NCBI RefSeq assembly: GCF_014898815.1
Contig: NW_026515436.1
Span: 21,564-85,563 of the forward strand
DNA from: Panonychus citri
Lineage: Eukaryota > Arthropoda > Arachnida > Trombidiformes > Tetranychidae
Reading direction: 5' to 3'
Length of the DNA: 64,000 nucleotides
Shown here: piece by piece, positions 59,676 to 64,000 of the stretch
How the letters are laid out: each line of letters opens with the position of its first letter
Numbering within the stretch: position 1 is the stretch's first letter
Made by a program: the position numbers and the translations under genes
Notes under the pieces: model-generated
What the model was told of the DNA's origin: nothing
The model's database searches: none
Seen by the model: only the letters and a program-made list of their open reading frames with translations

Positions 59676-62572
59676 GATCAATAAGAACCGATTCAAGTTT
59701 CATGTTACTAAATGAATCAGAATGAAAACTTTAACCTTTATCATTAACTTTTATCACAACTTATTGATCAACAATTAGAAGGTTATTAAATTGTGCTTAC
59801 AAAGTTAATCTGACCATTGATCTTTAGTCCTAATTCATGGTTATCACAATTAAGGTGAAAACAGCTGATTAAAGCTATTTGTATATCTTCAGCCTGAGTC
59901 TACAAGGATTCATGGTAGATGTCACCATGAACGTTTGATTAACTCCAGAAAATATTATCTATCTTTTTTTTCACTCCAAAGTAAATAAGTTTATGGGAAT
60001 AATTTATCATGAATGATAATATAAAAAGGGAATTAACATTTCCATAAATATGATCAAAGTGATGGAGATGAAGATGAAGATGATCAAATAACAGAAGCAA
60101 TAAGTAAGTTATGTTGATCAATCGATGAATAGATGTTAAGATAAAGAGTCGATTCTAATAATATGATTAATATTAAATCTTTTTTACTGAAGAATGGAAA
60201 ATGAAATTAATTTTCTTATTGACGTACAAATGTTATTATCAACATGGTTTTCATGATAATCATCACAAGATAATGATAATAAAAGGTTTTAGCGTTAATA
60301 AAATGAGGTAAGAAACTGTGAGAATTGAAGATTTTATCAGTTTATCACCAGCAGAACATGAAACTGGGGCAAGGTTTTTTCTCCTTCTTATTTCATCATG
60401 TTAACATTTTCTTTATCAAAAAAGAAAAATTTCTACAGAATAATTTTAACTCCCTGTGAGTGAGGATTGGGAGAGTAGTGGTGAAGTTGGATGACTATGG
60501 AGTGGGAGCCAGGGAGTATAAATTGATAGGATAAACTGGAAAGGTATTGAAGTATGAATTTGTGTGTGAGCATTGACGTCATAATTTCATGTCTCTCTCA
60601 GTCTTTTCCCCTGAATTATGCATCTTCCTCAACTGAAAATCCAGGTTAAATGTATAGTTGCCAAGGAGAATCTCCTGAATTTTTTCTTCTCATTCTTTAT
60701 CTCATCCCGAGATATTATCAATAGATATTATCATCATCCACCTATTATGATTCAAATTTGTTCAGATAAAAATACGCCAAGCCCATTGTCATATTCATTT
60801 CAAGGCTTTTCAATGTTCATCATGTCCAAATATATTGTTATAATATCTTAATATCCTTTTGATCTGAAGATGAGTTTCCATCATGTATTAATCATGGTTT
60901 GATAGATAAACTTATCAAGTTAATCGCAACCTAATCTTTGACCTATTTTCGTCCAACGTAAAATTAATTGTCACTTATAACTCTTGGGATACTTTTCAAT
61001 ATTCAGATTCCAATGTCAAAATTTTATCTCAGCCTGATTCTGATGCTTTAATTTCAAGGTTTCATGTTTTTTCATTCACTTCTTACTACTGGTCAATGTT
61101 TTTGTTGACCATTTGTTTTAGTTTTCTCTTTTTTTTGAACAATTGAGAAACTTTAATGTAACTTAATTGATATCGAGCTGTTCAGGATAAGTAAGTGAGG
61201 TTTAAAATCGCCTGAGGGTAAATTGCCTGTCAGAACAGTTTCTATGGTAGTTGACATTATCTTCATGATTGGAATATACAAGAATTGCTCAGGAAAATTG
61301 TTTGAGAGCAAAAAAAAAACGATAATAACTTTTGATGGATTAGGTTTCAGGTTAAATGATTGATGTAAACAGATTTAACCAGTAAGATTAGTTGGAAAGC
61401 AATGAAGAGGTGACAGTTCTGTATATTATGAAGATTCTCATGATGATGGAACTGAATAAATCTTGATTGTATGAGAAAGTAGGGGAATTCCAGTAGCATA
61501 AAGTGATCATCATTTTGTAGCTTCTGAATGAGTCAAAAGATGGAAACAGTTTGTTCAAGATCAACATGGTGTTTCATTATTTCCATGCATTTCTAATATT
61601 ATATCTCGTATTTGTCTCCATCCTCATCATCTAGTGCTCTTCCACCCGCATCCTTGATCCCTCATCTCTCACTTTGCTTGAAAACAAAACCTACGATTAA
61701 CTATTTAAACTGATGAACCTCTAAGATGTAAACTCGGTTATCTAACTGTATTCATGTTCACTGAATTGTTCAGGTTCTCCCTGAGTTATCATGTTGAAGA
61801 TTTTTCATCATCATAATGTTCATATCTTGATAACTTTTTCTTTGTTTACTATTAATATTGCATCAGATTAAATGATGCTTATCATCATCAGGGTAGATTC
61901 AGAATTTCTTCAGAGTAAAAGCAAAGTTCATTGAGAAAATAAGAAAAGAAGATATTTTTTTCATCCAACCTCAAAGCTCATTTTGTTTATTATTATTTTG
62001 TAATCACCGTGATAAAGATGATAAACAATTTCACCATCTTATGGGAAGGTAATTAACAGGGGAAATTATCATTATGATGATTATAAGGATCAGAAAAAGT
62101 TCAGGCATAGAATCAGCTATAAGTAGGTTTACTTTTTCGTAATGAAATTTGCTTGAAATTTATTTCAATTATCATGATAATTTGCTTGTAAATTAATGAT
62201 TCGGATAAAAAATTTTCAATTTCAAATCAATTACTCAAAATTCATTTTAAACACAGGAAATGAAATTCATAATATTAAATACAAGCAAATGTATTGAATG
62301 AACCTTCATGTTCACATGGTTACTCAACTCTAGAATGATAAAAAATTGAACAATTGGTTTGAAATTTTATCTTCAAGTAATATTTTATCTTCCTCTTCAT
62401 CCAATGAATTTATCATGAGACTCATGTTTACGATGAATATTTAATAACTCGGATGAACACATGAAATCATTGAAAGCAAATAAATGTTGGCAAAATTTTC
62501 CTTAACCCATTCAAACAATAATCTAAATCACCAGAAATGAACAACTAAAATTAAGAGACAAAGATTATCTCC
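59676..62572. other. 5' region of the PKA gene; no further exon identified
   Basis: I searched the minus strand by eye for a docking-domain exon and found none. Contents are AT-rich sequence, a GC-richer patch with GGGAG repeats near 60460-60530, and a full CRE palindrome at 60574-60581. The plus-strand frame 60618-60851 has no recognisable domain. Confidence 0.4.
60574..60581. promoter_or_regulatory. Perfect CRE palindrome TGACGTCA
   Basis: The consensus CREB/ATF site, about 0.9 kb upstream (minus-strand sense) of the most 5' PKA regulatory subunit exon. At this base composition roughly 0.6 copies would be expected by chance in 64 kb, so position is the only support. Confidence 0.3.
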
Positions 62573-62669
62573 AAGTAGTTATGCAAAGACCTGGTCTGGG
62601 CCAAGCGTCCATACTGGACCAACATACTCGACCCACTTTTTGGAGGAAAATTCAAATTTTTTAAAACAG

Positions 62670-62677
62670 TATAAAAG
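62670..62677 (+). promoter_or_regulatory. TATA box of the coiled-coil gene
   Basis: TATAAAAG lies about 54 bp upstream of the ATG at 62724, inside the left inverted repeat unit. Confidence 0.5.
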
Positions 62678-62723
62678 AGGATACGATGAAACATAACATG
62701 ATTTTACGAATCATCATTTTCTC

Positions 62724-63275
62724 ATGACAGCTGATGACAGGTAAGCTCCTCTTTATTCCATCTATTTTGATAAGGTTGATTAATGTTCATTCTTTTATCT
62801 CAGATCTGGACCATTGAAGATGATACTGAGATATATTCGCAGGTATTTAAATGTTCGTACCCGTCACTTCCAGAATTGGATTAATAGAACCATAAACACT
62901 GCTATACAGCGTATTGAAATGGCTGATGAATTGAGAGATCAACTTGAAGCCACTGGAAAAAGGAATCAGACATTTAAAGAGAATAATGAAAGATTATCCA
63001 AGGAAATAGATGATCTGGCTGAAGAGTTAGAGGAATCCGCCGACATAATAGATGGTTATACAGATTCTATCAATTCATTAAATGATAGAAGTTTGAAGAC
63101 CGAAATTATCGAAGATAAGAAATATAATGAGTATCTACTCATTCGTCTTGAGAGATACACCGGTCTTCCCAAAGACGATTTTTCTGAAAGATACAATAAG
63201 TGGTGTGAAGTTAAAACACAAGAAAATGAGCGGAAAGAATCAGAAGAGACGTCAAAAAGAGCCAGAGGGCTTTAA
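62724..63275 (+). CDS. Unknown coiled-coil protein inside the TIR unit (two exons)
   Basis: Exon 1 is 62724-62740 (MTADD plus two bases) and exon 2 is 62804-63275; donor GACAG|GTAAGC and acceptor ATCTCAG|A join in phase to give about 162 residues. The start ATG sits in TTTCTCATGACAG. The N-terminus is basic (MILRYIRRYLNVRTRHFQNW) and could bind nucleic acid or membrane. Residues about 50-110 are a strong coiled-coil candidate (ENNERLSKEIDDLAEELEES). The C-terminus is charged and ends KRARGL. There is no DDE-like core, zinc finger or reverse-transcriptase motif, so it is not a transposase I know. It could be an accessory or captured gene moved by the element. Confidence 0.55.
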
Positions 63276-63281
63276 TTTTCA

Positions 63282-63287
63282 AATAAA
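63282..63287 (+). terminator. Poly(A) signal AATAAA of the coiled-coil gene
   Basis: AATAAA seven bases after the stop codon, within the TIR unit. Confidence 0.5.
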
Positions 63288-63423
63288 TATAGCTATTTAG
63301 CTTATTTCTGCTTAAATGTATGTTTAAATCATTTCAAATTTCGTGTCAAAAATATCAAAATTTGGTTCAGAAAGTTTGGTCCAGTATGGACGCTTGGCCC
63401 AACCCGATCTTTTATAACTACTT

Positions 63424-64000
63424 CTTCATGATTAATTGATTGATTGATCGGTTAGATTTAAGTGTGGCAATATCATCAATAAGAAAATTCAATGATAAAT
63501 CTGAGACTCATTTTCTCTTCAGAGATTGAGAAACTGAATTACCATTAAAATATTGATTTTATTGCAAAATTTTTACTCATAAAAATCATCAGTTACCAAT
63601 ATGAGTTTCATTTATCCCAATTACAATTACAAATATCACAGTTTCTATGAAGTATTTCAGGATAAGTCTCCTTAAAGTTATCATGTAATAAATTCCGAGT
63701 TTGTAATAAATCAATTCCAATAGCTTCTCGTCCTCATCATTGTTTACTTAAAATCCGAATTTCACTAATTAACCACCAAAGATTGAGTTGAATTCTTGTT
63801 CACACTCAGAAAGTTATATATAATTTGAACTTTTCCTATTCCCCTGATAATCCTGATCCTCCTTTTCACAAGTTAAACTTAAATTAAAGATCAGCAATTT
63901 GATAAGATGCTTGACGATAATTAACTGTTGCTCAGGTAACTTAATCTTTTTGGAAAAATACTTTCAGTAAACTGAGTAAATTTCAATTACAGAATTTAGT
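63424..64000. other. AT-rich end of window, nothing recognised
   Basis: No open frame of interest on either strand and no repeat partner seen elsewhere in the window. Confidence 0.5.

Larger units (their letters stand above)
62573..63423. mobile_element. TIR-bounded unit carrying one spliced coiled-coil gene, 851 bp
   Basis: Inverted ends: AAGTAGTTAT on the left matches ATAACTACTT on the right, then an imperfect stretch, then a perfect GGGCCAAGCGTCCATACTGG block continuing into GACCAA and its complement at 63376-63400. The perfect block has an inner palindrome, GTCCATACTGGAC. Between the ends lie a TATA box, a start codon, a small intron, a 162-codon gene and a poly(A) signal, a complete compact transcription unit. 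No clear target-site duplication was found, so the exact borders are uncertain. The superfamily is unknown. Confidence 0.6.

Overview
The window is AT-rich eukaryotic DNA with short GT-AG introns (plus a few long ones), abundant GA/GAT microsatellites and animal genes. It holds a Quaking/Held-out-wings STAR protein, a type II PKA regulatory subunit, an animal-type fatty acid synthase and an expanded lysophospholipid-acyltransferase family. The STAR protein's C-terminus is closer to insect How than to vertebrate QKI, so an arthropod is likely. A mite is my guess, by inference only.

Layout. 0-8 kb (minus strand): two intact, tandemly duplicated three-exon acyltransferase genes, then a repeat-rich tract with a mariner-type MITE, a decayed mariner/Tc1 transposase, a 576-bp foldback MITE, a coiled-coil ORF fragment and an orphan acyltransferase exon. 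8-13.7 kb: no gene seen. 14.2-25.5 kb (plus strand): a four-exon, about 2602-residue fatty acid synthase. Its acyltransferase (MAT) domain has lost its catalytic residues, and its second intron carries a 1.7-kb near-perfect inverted repeat containing acyltransferase gene pieces. 27.6-33 kb (minus): a third intact acyltransferase gene, whose second intron holds nested DNA-transposon MITEs, and a pseudogene made partly by gene conversion. 36.3-43.7 kb (minus): how/quaking with two alternative C-termini. 45.7-59.7 kb (minus): PKA regulatory subunit, with a 6.9-kb intron; the N-terminal docking exon was not found. 62.6-63.4 kb (plus): a compact TIR-bounded unit with TATA box, intron, a coiled-coil protein gene and poly(A) signal.

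Most notable. The long hairpin lies in the sense orientation of the synthase transcript. It contains over 300 bp very similar to exon 3 of the neighbouring acyltransferase genes, so the synthase pre-mRNA could give hairpin RNA and siRNAs against that family. Other points are the synthase with a dead MAT domain, the TIR unit carrying a spliced non-transposase-like gene, and MITE insertions documented by paralogous empty sites. All gene models were built by hand from reading frames, splice sites and exon phase; none has been checked against a database or transcripts.
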